45,081 nucleotides of DNA from a virus: the IMG/VR virus record IMGVR_UViG_3300031539_008075, positions 1-45,081 of that record, one strand, 5' to 3'. This document shows, in pieces, positions 22,757-30,513 of this stretch (position 1 is its first letter; every line of letters starts with the position of its first letter). Both the position numbers and the translations under genes were made by a program. Below the pieces are notes generated by a model. The model was not told where the DNA came from, did no database searches, and was given only the letters and a program-made list of their open reading frames with translations.

Positions 22757-24530
22757 GGCACACCTCCTAAGCGCCCGCCAGAAACCCGGCGGACCCAAGC
22801 GCGGACACAAACCCGCGCAACCCCCCCGACCAGGAGACGACGAACCCACACCCGGCCGGCCGACGCGACGACCGCACGAGGACCGGCACCGACACCGACC
22901 ACCCACCGCAGGCCGAACGGCGGACCGCGACACCCACCCCCAGGCGGACGGCCCACGCGCGAGCGAACGAAAACGCGCGCGAGGGGGACCGGAACGCGCA
23001 CACGAGGACCAGGCGAGAGAAGGACCGGGCGGACGGCCGCAGGAGCAAGCCGGACAGCGACCCGGACCGGAACGCGGAAAAGCACAGCGAGCGAAGCGCA
23101 GGAGCAACCACCAGAGCACCCCCCAGGGGGGAGGAGAACCCCCCCCGAACGCGGACCGGGCTAACCAGCGCGGGCGGACAGCGCGCGGCACACGCCAGCG
23201 AGAGAGAGGGCGAACCCCCCACCACCAGAGAACGAGGGACCCCCGCAGGAGCAACCCCCCCGCAGGCCGGGGAAACCGACCCGACCACCACAGCGCGCGC
23301 AACGAGGCGCGCAGGCCGAGCACAGCCCCGCAGGCGACAGCGCAACGGAGCAAGCGCCACAGCGCACACACGACGGCCCACACGCGAACACAGCCCCACC
23401 AGGCGAGGAAACGAGAGCAACCACAGCACACCCCCCAACCCCCCGCCGGCGGCACAACAGCCGCCGGCGAGGCGGGAAAGCGGGCAGGACCCCCCGGGCA
23501 ACCCCGGGCCCACAGCGCACACCCGCAACCAGGCACCAACACCGCCGCCAGCGGCAGGAGACCCGAACCAGGCGCCGCCCGACCGCGCCGGGAGCAACAG
23601 CCGGCAACGCGCAGCCCCACCCAGAACAGGCCCACAGACCGGGAGGACACCCCCCCCGCCGGCGGGAGACCCCCCCCACCGCGCGCCCGGACAGCGGGGA
23701 CCCAGCCCGGACCGAACGAACACGGCCCCGCCGGCGACAACGGCCGCCAGCGCCCACCCCCCCGCAGGCCACAACCGCAGCCCGGACCAAAGAAGGAAAG
23801 AGAAGGAAAAGAGCAAAAAGGACAGGGCGGCGGGAAAGACCCGCCGCCCCGACGAAGCCAACCCGCCGAAGCGGGAACCGGGAAACCCGGCACCAACAGC
23901 CGCCCACCCAAGCCCCACACCCGGGCACGAGGCGGCAAGCCGCCCGGGCGACAGGCACGGGGCGGCTAACCCAAGCCGCCCACGCACCAACAGGCACGCC
24001 CGCCGCGGCGACGCGGGAGGAAGCCGAACCCCCCGCAACCGGGGCAGCCGCCCCCCAGCCGAGCCGCCAGACGGCGGAACGGACGAGGAACGACGCCCCA
24101 GAAGAGCGCCAGCGACAGGAGCGAGCCCAACGAGAAGGCCACAGCCCCCCCCAGCGCCGGGCAGAAGCCCGGAGCAAGAAAGCGGGGAGGGGAAGCACCC
24201 CGGGGCAGAGCGCCCCCCCCCGCAACGACGGCCCCGCGCGCACAGGCCAAAGACGAACCGCGCAGCCCCACCCGCCCACCCGCCCGACACCAAGCCGCAG
24301 ACCCGCCCACCGCGGACCAGCGACCCACGCCCGGCGACGGCAGCCCCGACAAACAAAGAACGCCCCCACAACAGGAGCGAAACAGCCCACACGAACACCC
24401 ACCCAGACAACGGCCCGCCCCGAAACCCGCCCGAGGGCGCGCAGGGGAAAACGAAGCGAACGACCCCGCGCCGGCGAAGGCCCCGGAGCACCACCCCGCC
24501 CCGGAAGGGGAGCCCGGCCCAAAGACCGGG
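22694..24530. repeat. Series of perfect GC-only hairpins inside the block
   Basis: Verified stems: 22694-22724 (12 bp, loop ACACGGA), 23295-23312 (6 bp), 23444-23469 (10 bp, loop ACAACA), 23825-23849 (10 bp, loop AAAGA), 23862-23875 (5 bp, loop CGAA, which is a UUCG loop on the minus strand), 23878-23890 (5 bp), 23931-23944 (6 bp), 23961-23980 (6 bp with the TAG inside the loop), 24157-24172 (6 bp, loop AGAA), 24499-24510 (4 bp, loop GGAA), 24513-24530 (5 bp). Arms contain no A or T. Such density suggests a structured transcript or protein-bound single strand. Confidence 0.8.
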
Positions 24531-24602
24531 AGAACGAACCGAGAGGAAAAGAGCAGGAGGAGCACCCACCCACCCACCGACCCGCCCCCCACGAACAACC
24601 CA

Positions 24603-24631
24603 ATGATACCACAAAACGCGGAAAAACGCAA
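24603..24631 (-). promoter_or_regulatory. Promoter-like site inside the block
   Basis: TATCAT (24608-24603), which holds the two minus-strand A of this part of the block, lies 17 bp from TTGCGT (24631-24626). The -10 box matches 5 of 6 consensus bases; the -35 box matches only the first three. The coincidence of the spared A with a -10 box is the reason to list it. Confidence 0.4.
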
Positions 24632-24778
24632 GGGGAAAACGGCCCCAAAACACGAAACACACCGAACACACACCGAACAGGACGCACAGGCAGGAAGACG
24701 CACACGCGACAAGAAAAACCGACAGAGCGACCCGGCAGGCCGACCCGCCAGCGCCCGGAGCACCCGCCGACCGCCCGC

Positions 24779-25357
24779 TCCGAGAATGCTCTTTCCTGGC
24801 TGTTCACACCGATGGTATAGAGTGTAAGTTATTCTTACGTCGAGGTTGTTATGTGTGGCACCTTACGGTTAAGCAAGGAGGGTCTTGGGGGTCCAACAGA
24901 TGGAATCAGCCTTCAATTGTGCTCGTGCCGGTAATATGAATGGATTGTTGCGTTCGCGCGCGGGATCTAGGTGGATACGGGGGCAACTAGGACCTATTTA
25001 CGGAACCGAAATCTACGTGGGTTCGGACCCGCTTGTCCTATGGTCTCTTTGTGCTACGAACCGCAGCCTTGCGAGTGGGCTGAAGCCGTTGACGTACGAA
25101 GCCTTTCTTCCTCTCTTTGGCTACACCATGGGTTTCTGGGTGTAGCCTCTGTCGAAAGTCACTCTTCGACTGTTCGCCACCTTCGCCGTAGGGCCTACTT
25201 ACTTTATCAATAGCAGAGGCGGGACCAAAATGGCTGGCGAAAGCTCCCTACAAGAGCGCAGCATCACCTTCGCGCGCGCGATCACCGGTTCACCAAAAAA
25301 AGGGGCAGGACTACCACCGGAACCAAACAGCGCCTGGGAGGAATGACCGACGATCGG
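24779..25357. other. Gene-free spacer with strong inverted repeats
   Basis: Normal base composition returns sharply near 24787. No convincing gene is present. Inverted repeats include GTAAG-TTATT-CTTAC (24824-24838), TAGGAC/GTCCTA (24988-25040) enclosing CCGAA/TTCGG, GGCTACACC/GGTGTAGCC (25119-25147), and GTCGAA/TTCGAC (25151-25170). The nested, evenly spaced stems look like a folded RNA of about 400 nt; the strand cannot be decided. Weak promoter-like boxes lie near 24815 on both strands. An open frame at 24900-25145 (plus) spans these stems and is not supported as a gene. Confidence 0.6.
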
Positions 25358-26077
25358 CTAGAAACTGAGTTCGTCCAGGGGCGTACACGTGTTGTGGATG
25401 TAGAGCTGGAGGTTGGGCAGTGCGTTGCGGATCTGATTGTCGAACCGGACAGCCCGATCCCAGTCCGTGGGCCAATTGTGGATCTCGGCCCAGTCGCTCC
25501 GAGGTCGCAAGGGACACATCACACACGAGGACTTGACGGGAACAGGCAAATGGTGAGTCTGGAGGTACTCGACACAATCGGCGCGGCTCATATCGAGCTC
25601 CAACAACGGCCACCGGGGCACGATGTACTTGACGTCGAACGGCCTGGCGCGTTGAGCCTCGTCGGTCGAGAATCCAATCCAGTTCTCGACGACACCCGGG
25701 ACCAGGCGGATGGATCGGCGCCGGCGCTCCTCGTTGATCCACTTGCGGGGCGCCCTGACCTTGAACCGGTACGTGCACTTTCTCCAGATCTGCCCCTTGT
25801 GACCCTGCGCGTCCATCGTGTAGAACGGCGGATGAGCGTTGGCATTGGGCGGGATGAGGCGACAGGACGGGGCGGGTGTGGTGACGTGGACCGGGATGTC
25901 GTGGGATTCGATCCACGGCGTGAACACAGCAGCCAGCTCACGGGTTGGCGTGCGTTCCCACCCGGTGGCCACATTGAGGGCGAGGTCGGGCTTGGGGATG
26001 TCTCCGAGGGCGGCCATCGCGGCGATGGTGAAGGACTGGACGCCCCAGGACAAGCTGAGGATGGTGAGTTGTGGCAT
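25358..26077 (-). CDS. PP-loop (PAPS reductase-like) protein
   Basis: A 239-aa protein opening MPQLTILSLSWGVQSFTIA, where SWGVQS is a PP-loop variant for ATP pyrophosphatase chemistry, and ending with a Cys pair in KSSCVMCPLRPRSDWAEI, as in the PAPS-reductase/DndC superfamily. Phages often carry such proteins; roles proposed include nucleotide or sulfur chemistry. It is the last gene before the A-free block and has a 12-bp hairpin ending 6 nt before its ATG. The substrate is not identifiable by eye. Confidence 0.7.
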   Translation of the reverse strand: MPQLTILSLSWGVQSFTIAAMAALGDIPKPDLALNVATGWERTPTRELAAVFTPWIESHDIPVHVTTPAPSCRLIPPNANAHPPFYTMDAQGHKGQIWRKCTYRFKVRAPRKWINEERRRRSIRLVPGVVENWIGFSTDEAQRARPFDVKYIVPRWPLLELDMSRADCVEYLQTHHLPVPVKSSCVMCPLRPRSDWAEIHNWPTDWDRAVRFDNQIRNALPNLQLYIHNTCTPLDELSF

Positions 26078-26082
26078 AACGA

Positions 26083-26110
26083 ACGACGGCGGCCTGGTGG
26101 CCGCCGTCGT
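26083..26110 (-). other. Hairpin just before the PP-loop gene
   Basis: ACGACGGCGGCC (26083-26094) with GGCCGCCGTCGT (26099-26110), loop TGGT; only 5 nt separate it from the ATG at 26077, and no ribosome site is visible. It could mask or control translation of the PP-loop gene. Confidence 0.85.
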
Positions 26111-26141
26111 GGGTGTATTGTAAGGTTGTGGGGGGGAAAAG

Positions 26142-26516
26142 TCAAGCGGGGTGTCGGACGGGTTTGGGCTCGATCGCCTTCAGGTCGCTCTCACTGACGT
26201 ACCACTTCCCGCCGCACTTCTCGGCGTGGACGTGGTCGGTCTTGGCCCAGTTCTGGATCGTGCGGATCGGGTGCCCGGTCATGCGCGCGGCGTCGCGCGT
26301 GGTGATCATTCCGTCGGGCGGGAGGTGGGGCACCTTTGTCGTCAGCCGGTCACGCTGCCGGCATTCCTGGATCTGGTCGACCGGCACGTAGTATACCGGT
26401 GCCTCGATCGCCGGCAACAGCCCGGACCTGATCCACTGCCTGATCGTATCGGGGCTGTTGCGGGTGAGGGCGGCGGCTTCTCTGACAGTTCTGTATCCTG
26501 GGGGTATAGGTTGCAT
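26142..26516 (-). CDS. Tandem HTH protein (124 aa), excisionase-like
   Basis: Two similar MerR/excisionase-type helix-turn-helix units: VREAAALTRNSPDTIRQWI (residues 11-29) and ITTRDAARMTGHPIRTIQNW (about 70-89), the second followed by a wing (KCGGKWYVSESDLKAI). The ATG at 26516 shares a base with the stop of the radical-SAM gene (TGATG), so it is coupled to it. It is a probable DNA-binding regulator or recombination directionality factor. Confidence 0.7.
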   Translation of the reverse strand: MQPIPPGYRTVREAAALTRNSPDTIRQWIRSGLLPAIEAPVYYVPVDQIQECRQRDRLTTKVPHLPPDGMITTRDAARMTGHPIRTIQNWAKTDHVHAEKCGGKWYVSESDLKAIEPKPVRHPA

Positions 26517-27400
26517 CAGTCCCTCCTCAACCACGGCTTTTGGGCCGGGGCGCGTTTGTACTCCTCGAACGGGATTGCTCCCAGCCACCTGGTTCGGTAC
26601 CAGTAGCGGCTCATATTTCTGAGCTGCGTGTCACTCCACCCGGGCGCCACGTACTTGTTCTTTTCCAGCGCGTCCAGCGGCTGAAACCGCATGGGGTTCG
26701 GGTCGATGCCCCACTCGGACTTGAGCTTGTGGCACCGGTAAAGCGCATCCTCCGGCGTGTCGTCGAAGCCAAAGAGGACGTACACCCGGATTTGTTTTTT
26801 CGTGATCCCTGCCCGTCGCAAGGTCCATATTGCGTCGTGGACGTTCGTCTCATCCCGGACGTGGTCCCACGCGAGGCGCACCTTGTGCAGGTCCAGCTCG
26901 GCGATGCGGGTGGCGTGGTGCTTGGTCAGCAGCCGCGCATCCAGCCCCTGGTTAAAGTCCACGCCCTTGAGACCCTTCAGGCTATCGATTACTCTGTCGA
27001 AGTGCGTGCGGGAGCTGGCCAGCAGGTTGTTGTCGCACACCACCGGGTTGCGTCGCCAGACCGGCAACTCGCGGAACTCGCCCTCGATGCGCGGCACTGC
27101 ACAGAAGGCGCACCTTCTGATGCAGCCGCGCGTGGTGAACGTGGCGTGGGCGTTATGGTGTGGGAGGGCGTCGATGGGGATGCCGTTGACCTGGGCGACG
27201 TCGGCCAGCGCCTGGGGCTGGAGCTTGACCGCCGGTCCGCCGGCGAACACCTGCCGGCCCAGCGATCGATGCCAGGCGGCGCGGGCGTAGGCGGCGGCCA
27301 GGTCCCAGGAAAAGACGACCGACAAGTAAGCGCGGTTGCCCTCGATCCACTCGGCCGTGCCCGGGGTCCAGGGGTAGGGCTGGGCGGTGCTTGCTTTCAC
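26516..27400 (-). CDS. Radical-SAM protein
   Basis: A 294-aa protein with the [4Fe-4S]-cluster motif CX3CX2C in TTRGCIRRCAFCAVPRIEG (about residue 85), a downstream conserved block DFNQGLDARLLTKHHA and a C-terminal GFDDTPEDALYRC region. The start is GTG at 27400, overlapping the previous gene as GTGA; the longer in-frame reading is rejected. It is larger than QueE, so it is not the usual 7-deazaguanine radical-SAM enzyme. It may modify a nucleotide, an RNA or a small molecule. Confidence 0.75.
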   Translation of the reverse strand: MKASTAQPYPWTPGTAEWIEGNRAYLSVVFSWDLAAAYARAAWHRSLGRQVFAGGPAVKLQPQALADVAQVNGIPIDALPHHNAHATFTTRGCIRRCAFCAVPRIEGEFRELPVWRRNPVVCDNNLLASSRTHFDRVIDSLKGLKGVDFNQGLDARLLTKHHATRIAELDLHKVRLAWDHVRDETNVHDAIWTLRRAGITKKQIRVYVLFGFDDTPEDALYRCHKLKSEWGIDPNPMRFQPLDALEKNKYVAPGWSDTQLRNMSRYWYRTRWLGAIPFEEYKRAPAQKPWLRRD

Positions 27401-27639
27401 TCGCCTGCCTTCTTCCCGGGCTTGAGCGTGGCTGCCACGTTCTTGACGTCCTCCAGGCTGACGAGCAATATCTTGGGGCCTCGACGCTTCCACCTGATCT
27501 TGTTCTCTTCAGTGGCCCAGCGTTGGATGGTTCTGATCGGGATCCCCGTTCGGATGCTGGCCTCGCGGGTGGTGACCATCCCGTTGGGTGCTGCTGCCCT
27601 CTGGCGCTGTGCGGCTCGGCGTTCGGTGAGTTTGCTCAT
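27397..27639 (-). CDS. HTH protein, excisionase-like (80 aa)
   Basis: Opens MSKLTERRAAQRQRAAAPNG, then a helix-turn-helix (VTTREASIRTGIPIRTIQRW) and a basic tail. Its sequence pattern resembles the second unit of the 26142 protein, so both may share an ancestor. The ATG overlaps the zinc-ribbon gene stop (ATGA). Confidence 0.7.
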   Translation of the reverse strand: MSKLTERRAAQRQRAAAPNGMVTTREASIRTGIPIRTIQRWATEENKIRWKRRGPKILLVSLEDVKNVAATLKPGKKAGE

Positions 27640-27827
27640 TGGGTTGTCTCCTCTGGCGGTTTCTGGTCCTGTTGTGGCTGATAGTGCAGGTCCTCCATGA
27701 TGCCTGTGGTCAGATCGCCCAGCGCGCCGCAGTCGCGGCATTCGAAGCAGTGGTCGTACCGGTCTACGGGACCACCACAGGATGGACAGCGGAAGACGTT
27801 CTGGGCAAGTGGTTTGTTGGTGCTCAT
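27636..27827 (-). CDS. Zinc-ribbon small protein (63 aa)
   Basis: Opens MSTNKPLAQNVFRCPSCGGPV and continues YDHCFECRDCGALGD, a four-Cys ribbon, with a Gln/Pro-rich tail. The ATG follows AAAGGAGACACGTC. It is the first gene after the strong promoter at 27881-27853. Confidence 0.7.
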   Translation of the reverse strand: MSTNKPLAQNVFRCPSCGGPVDRYDHCFECRDCGALGDLTTGIMEDLHYQPQQDQKPPEETTQ

Positions 27828-27852
27828 TGACGTGTCTCCTTTCGTGTTTAAC

Positions 27853-27881
27853 ATTATAACACGTTTTGCGCCAGAAGTCAA
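27853..27881 (-). promoter_or_regulatory. Near-consensus promoter of the 27827-25358 operon
   Basis: TTGACT (27881-27876), 17-bp spacer, TATAAT (27858-27853) on the minus strand. The spacer contains TGGCGCAAA, as does the promoter at 22122-22094 one base out of phase, so both promoters may answer one regulator. Confidence 0.85.
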
Positions 27882-28279
27882 TCCGCCCCGTTTCCATCCC
27901 GGCCGACAATGGTAAAGTGTCGCTCGCGTGGGAGCGGCTGGTCGACGACGGTCCGGATGCCGGCCGGGGCGGCGGTCTGGACGACGGGAGGAGTGACGAA
28001 GAAGGTGGGCTTTGGCTGCTGCCCGGCCTGTCGGGCGGCGGCCAGCGCTGCGTCGACGGCGGCCTGGGTACGCCGGCTCCACTTGCGTTCGAGGATAGCG
28101 ACGATGAGGGTGGTGGTCGGGACGCCGGCGAGGAGGCCGGCGAGGAAACCGAGAAATCCAGCGAGTGTCTCCGTGGACAGGCGGGTAACGGCGGCGTATA
28201 CGCCCAGTGCGAGGGTGGCGGTGGTGGCGGCGATGAGGAGTGCCCTGTGTCGGCGGGGTGGATTGGCTTGATTTTCCAT
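27878..28279 (-). CDS. Membrane protein, unknown (133 aa)
   Basis: Two hydrophobic segments, RALLIAATTATLALGVYAAV (about 12-31) and FLGFLAGLLAGVPTTTLIV (about 42-60), then a basic, Ala-rich cytoplasmic or periplasmic helix. Its stop overlaps the -35 box of the promoter at 27876-27881. Function unknown. Confidence 0.6.
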   Translation of the reverse strand: MENQANPPRRHRALLIAATTATLALGVYAAVTRLSTETLAGFLGFLAGLLAGVPTTTLIVAILERKWSRRTQAAVDAALAAARQAGQQPKPTFFVTPPVVQTAAPAGIRTVVDQPLPRERHFTIVGRDGNGAD

Positions 28280-28289
28280 TGGCTGTCTC

Positions 28290-28706
28290 CTAGATGATAT
28301 CGGCTATTAGGTCCAAGAGCTTACAGAGCCACATTCCGCGCGGGGCGGTGTGGGGGTTCCAAGCGGGTACGCGTCCGTCGATCTGTCCCTTGGCTCGCGC
28401 GCGGAGGTCCGCTTCGGTCCAGGGGCCGGCGACGGGTGCGCCGGCTCGGTGGAGGATGTATCGTGCCCAGCGGGCCTGACGGTCACTGACGTGGTAGGTG
28501 AGGGTGTCTTTGTCGAATGCGCGACCGGAGATGTGTCGGACTCCCTTCTCGGCGATCTCCTTCTCTACGTCCCATCCGCTCCACCCGGCATTACGCATGA
28601 TGCCCTGGCGCTCGATCGGGCCGTGGAGTCGGTGCTCGACGAGGCCGGGGATCTCGAAGATGGTTCCGACGTATGCGATGAGGTCAATCAGGCTCTGGAT
28701 GTTCAC
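28290..28706 (-). CDS. Unknown protein (138 aa)
   Basis: The start is GTG at 28706, overlapping the stop of the HNH gene as GTGA; a longer in-frame start is rejected. The product opens VNIQSLIDLIAYVGTIFEI and contains a middle charged region (WDVEKEIAEKGVRHISGR) and WARYILHRAGAPVAGPWTE. No domain recognised. Confidence 0.55.
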   Translation of the reverse strand: MNIQSLIDLIAYVGTIFEIPGLVEHRLHGPIERQGIMRNAGWSGWDVEKEIAEKGVRHISGRAFDKDTLTYHVSDRQARWARYILHRAGAPVAGPWTEADLRARAKGQIDGRVPAWNPHTAPRGMWLCKLLDLIADII

Positions 28707-29020
28707 TTCACGTAGTCCATTGCTGGCAGCCACATCTGGCCGGCCTTGGCGGCTCGTGTGCGCATAGCGTTTCTGGCGTGATGCCGGGCGTCAAGTCTCA
28801 GGTGGCACGGTGCACAGAGGGCGATGAGGTTGTTGGGGTCAGAGTTGCTCGGGTCGTGGTCCAGGTGATGGACGCTCATCACGTGCGCCCGATTGACGCA
28901 CGGCTGCCCGGGCCGGTAACACTGCCGGCCGCACCGTTGGCAGATGTAGTCAGCGTCTGCCTTGATCCGGGCGGCGATCTCGGTCCAGTCTGGGGGGTAG
29001 AGTGATTGATCAGCAGGCAT
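28703..29020 (-). CDS. HNH endonuclease (105 aa)
   Basis: Contains the HNH core: CQRCGRQCYRPG, then VHHLDHDPSNSDPNNLIALC and CHLRL, i.e. a zinc-bound beta-beta-alpha-metal fold with His-Asn-His. The start at 29020 (MPADQSLYPPDW) was chosen for its position just inside the end of the FtsK-like gene, which it overlaps by 11 nt. HNH nucleases here may aid packaging or homing; phages often place them near replication genes. Confidence 0.8.
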   Translation of the reverse strand: MPADQSLYPPDWTEIAARIKADADYICQRCGRQCYRPGQPCVNRAHVMSVHHLDHDPSNSDPNNLIALCAPCHLRLDARHHARNAMRTRAAKAGQMWLPAMDYVK

Positions 29021-30443
29021 GGTGATTGTTCCAACGGTCGTGTGGTGGGCCGGTGAGCGTGTTGTCCCTGGTAGCCTGGCAGGTGGGTGCCGGGGCGATG
29101 GCGAAGCCGCCCTGGGTTGTGCTGGGGACGTCGCAGCCGGCCCTGTATCTGTCAGTCTCCATCTGCTCGGCGAGGTTGATGGCGCGGGCGGTTCTGCGGT
29201 ACCAGGTGCCGGCGGCGTCACGGTCGAATAAGTAGCTGCAGGCGGCGCTGGTGAACCCCCACCTGTAGTCGGTGCCGTCGGCGACGCGGCGCCCGGGCCA
29301 ATACTCCCACGCGAGGAGCTTTTGAGCCAGTCTGGTATCGTCGTCGACGACGGGATCCGGATCAGGCGCTTCGAGCGGCCTGACCAGGTCCAACGGGTGT
29401 GGGCCGGTGCGTTCGGTGACGGGCCGTCGGGCGTGTGGCATCCCGGCGATGATCTTGTCCACCTCGGGCAACGGGGCCTGAAACCGGATCACCTGCCCGG
29501 CTGCCACCGCGACGAATGTCCCGCGACCTGGCTGTCGCTCGGCTCCGGTGCCCGGCCACCCCAGCGCGACGTGGGCGTCGGAGGCGCTGGTGACAGCGCC
29601 GCAGATGCGCAACGGAAAATTGGCCTTCATCAGCGGGCCCAGTACAGCCGCGCTGGGCTTCTGCGCGGCTGCTACCACGTGGATGCCGGCCTCGCGCCCG
29701 CGCTGGAGCAGCCGGGCGATCGCTCTCTCGGCGGGTGCGCCGGCTGTCATCACCAGGTCGGCCAGTTCGTCGATCAACACGACGATGAGCGGGGACTTGG
29801 TGGCACGGTCCAACTGGTCTACGAGGCGCTGGAGCGCGGCCAGGGCCTGTAGTGGATCGGCGATCGGTCCCCACAGGCAGTGGCGTAGTTGGCCGAGCTG
29901 GGCGAGCTTTTCATTCTGCGGGTCGATGACCATCAGTCGCAAGCTGGCTGCCGGGTTGCCCAGTGCCAGCGAGAGCCCGATCGTGCGCAGGAGCTCGGTT
30001 TTGCCCGAGCCTGTCGTGCCGGCGAGTAGGATGTGGGTGACGTCGGGTGAAGTGAGGGCGGCAGCCAGGAGCGTACCATCATTCTGCCGTCCAAGAATGG
30101 CGGTGGCTGGTGGGTGGTCGGGACCGGCGAGATACTCTTTCCAGAGGTCCATTAGGCCGAACCGGGCGCGCTCTACGTGGGGAACATCGATGACGAACAT
30201 CCGGCCGGCCTGTCGGACGCTGCACTTGGGTGCGTCCAGGGCTGCGGTCAGTTCTGGCAAGAGGCCGGGCAGGCGGCTGACCTTCTCACCTAGTACGGGC
30301 AGGACCTCGTATTGGGTGGAGGTGGTGCCCACGGTGCCACCGACGACGGCGGCGCGGATTGAGAAGCGCGTCAGCACGACTTCTATGCGGTCACAGTTGG
30401 CGCTGAGTAATTGTTCTAGTTCTGGTGCGTGTTGGTTGTCCAT
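29010..30443 (-). CDS. FtsK/SpoIIIE-like DNA translocase ATPase
   Basis: A 477-aa ATPase with Walker A in AGTTGSGKTELLRT (about residue 150), Walker B in LIVVLIDELADL (about 225) and the sensor region LLQRGREAGIHVVAAAQKP. This is the FtsK/SpoIIIE/TraB-like branch. A membrane anchor is missing, so it is cytoplasmic. Start at 30443 follows AGGAGACAG. It could pump DNA, help partition a plasmid-like prophage or remodel replicating DNA. The C terminus has Cys residues of unknown use. Confidence 0.85.
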   Translation of the reverse strand: MDNQHAPELEQLLSANCDRIEVVLTRFSIRAAVVGGTVGTTSTQYEVLPVLGEKVSRLPGLLPELTAALDAPKCSVRQAGRMFVIDVPHVERARFGLMDLWKEYLAGPDHPPATAILGRQNDGTLLAAALTSPDVTHILLAGTTGSGKTELLRTIGLSLALGNPAASLRLMVIDPQNEKLAQLGQLRHCLWGPIADPLQALAALQRLVDQLDRATKSPLIVVLIDELADLVMTAGAPAERAIARLLQRGREAGIHVVAAAQKPSAAVLGPLMKANFPLRICGAVTSASDAHVALGWPGTGAERQPGRGTFVAVAAGQVIRFQAPLPEVDKIIAGMPHARRPVTERTGPHPLDLVRPLEAPDPDPVVDDDTRLAQKLLAWEYWPGRRVADGTDYRWGFTSAACSYLFDRDAAGTWYRRTARAINLAEQMETDRYRAGCDVPSTTQGGFAIAPAPTCQATRDNTLTGPPHDRWNNHHAC

Positions 30444-30513
30444 TTTGCTGTCTCCTGGTATAATTTGAATGCGACAGGGCAAGGCTGCCCTTCGTTCCCA
30501 ATCTCCTTGTGAT

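Larger units (their letters stand above)
22465..24778 (-). other. T-free (minus strand A-free) block, 2314 nt
   Basis: Only six T occur on the plus strand: 22765, 22768, 23162, 23967, 24604 and 24607. Runs without any T are 300, 393, 804, 636 and 171 nt. In three 60-nt samples (starting 23281, 23701, 24301) I count A 43, C 86, G 51, T 0. C exceeds G by about what T should have been, and C runs of 8-9 are frequent while G runs stay short. This fits A-to-G change on the minus strand. Without A there are no stop codons, so three overlapping frames stay open for hundreds of codons by default (stops at 22463, 22767, 23161, 23966). Products would use only F, L, S, C, W, P, R, V, A and G. No known family fits. 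Confidence 0.95.

Noticed and set aside
21869-23164. A plus-strand frame of 431 codons running into the T-free block
   Set aside because: It begins in the leader of the opposite-strand operon without a ribosome site. Its Arg/Thr/Pro/Ala-rich part is what any U-free frame gives.
22465-24778. A diversity-generating retroelement in the usual sense
   Set aside because: No reverse transcriptase and no template/variable repeat pair is seen, and known variable regions are far shorter. It is kept only as a mechanistic analogy.
22465-24778. A CRISPR array
   Set aside because: The hairpins are not repeats of one sequence and there is no regular spacer unit or cas gene.
22463-24807. Three long overlapping minus-strand frames of 491, 634 and 548 codons
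   Set aside because: They stay open because the strand has almost no A and so no stop codons. Their mere length is no evidence of coding. Only the last 97-codon segment has a ribosome site, and it is listed with low confidence.
24885-25145. Plus-strand frame of 86 codons after GGAGG
   Set aside because: The frame spans several strong stems of a probable folded RNA and resembles no protein. The ribosome-site match may be chance.
26516-27400. QueE as part of a 7-deazaguanine pathway
   Set aside because: The protein is larger than QueE and lacks its recognisable context; FolE, QueD and QueC are not seen.
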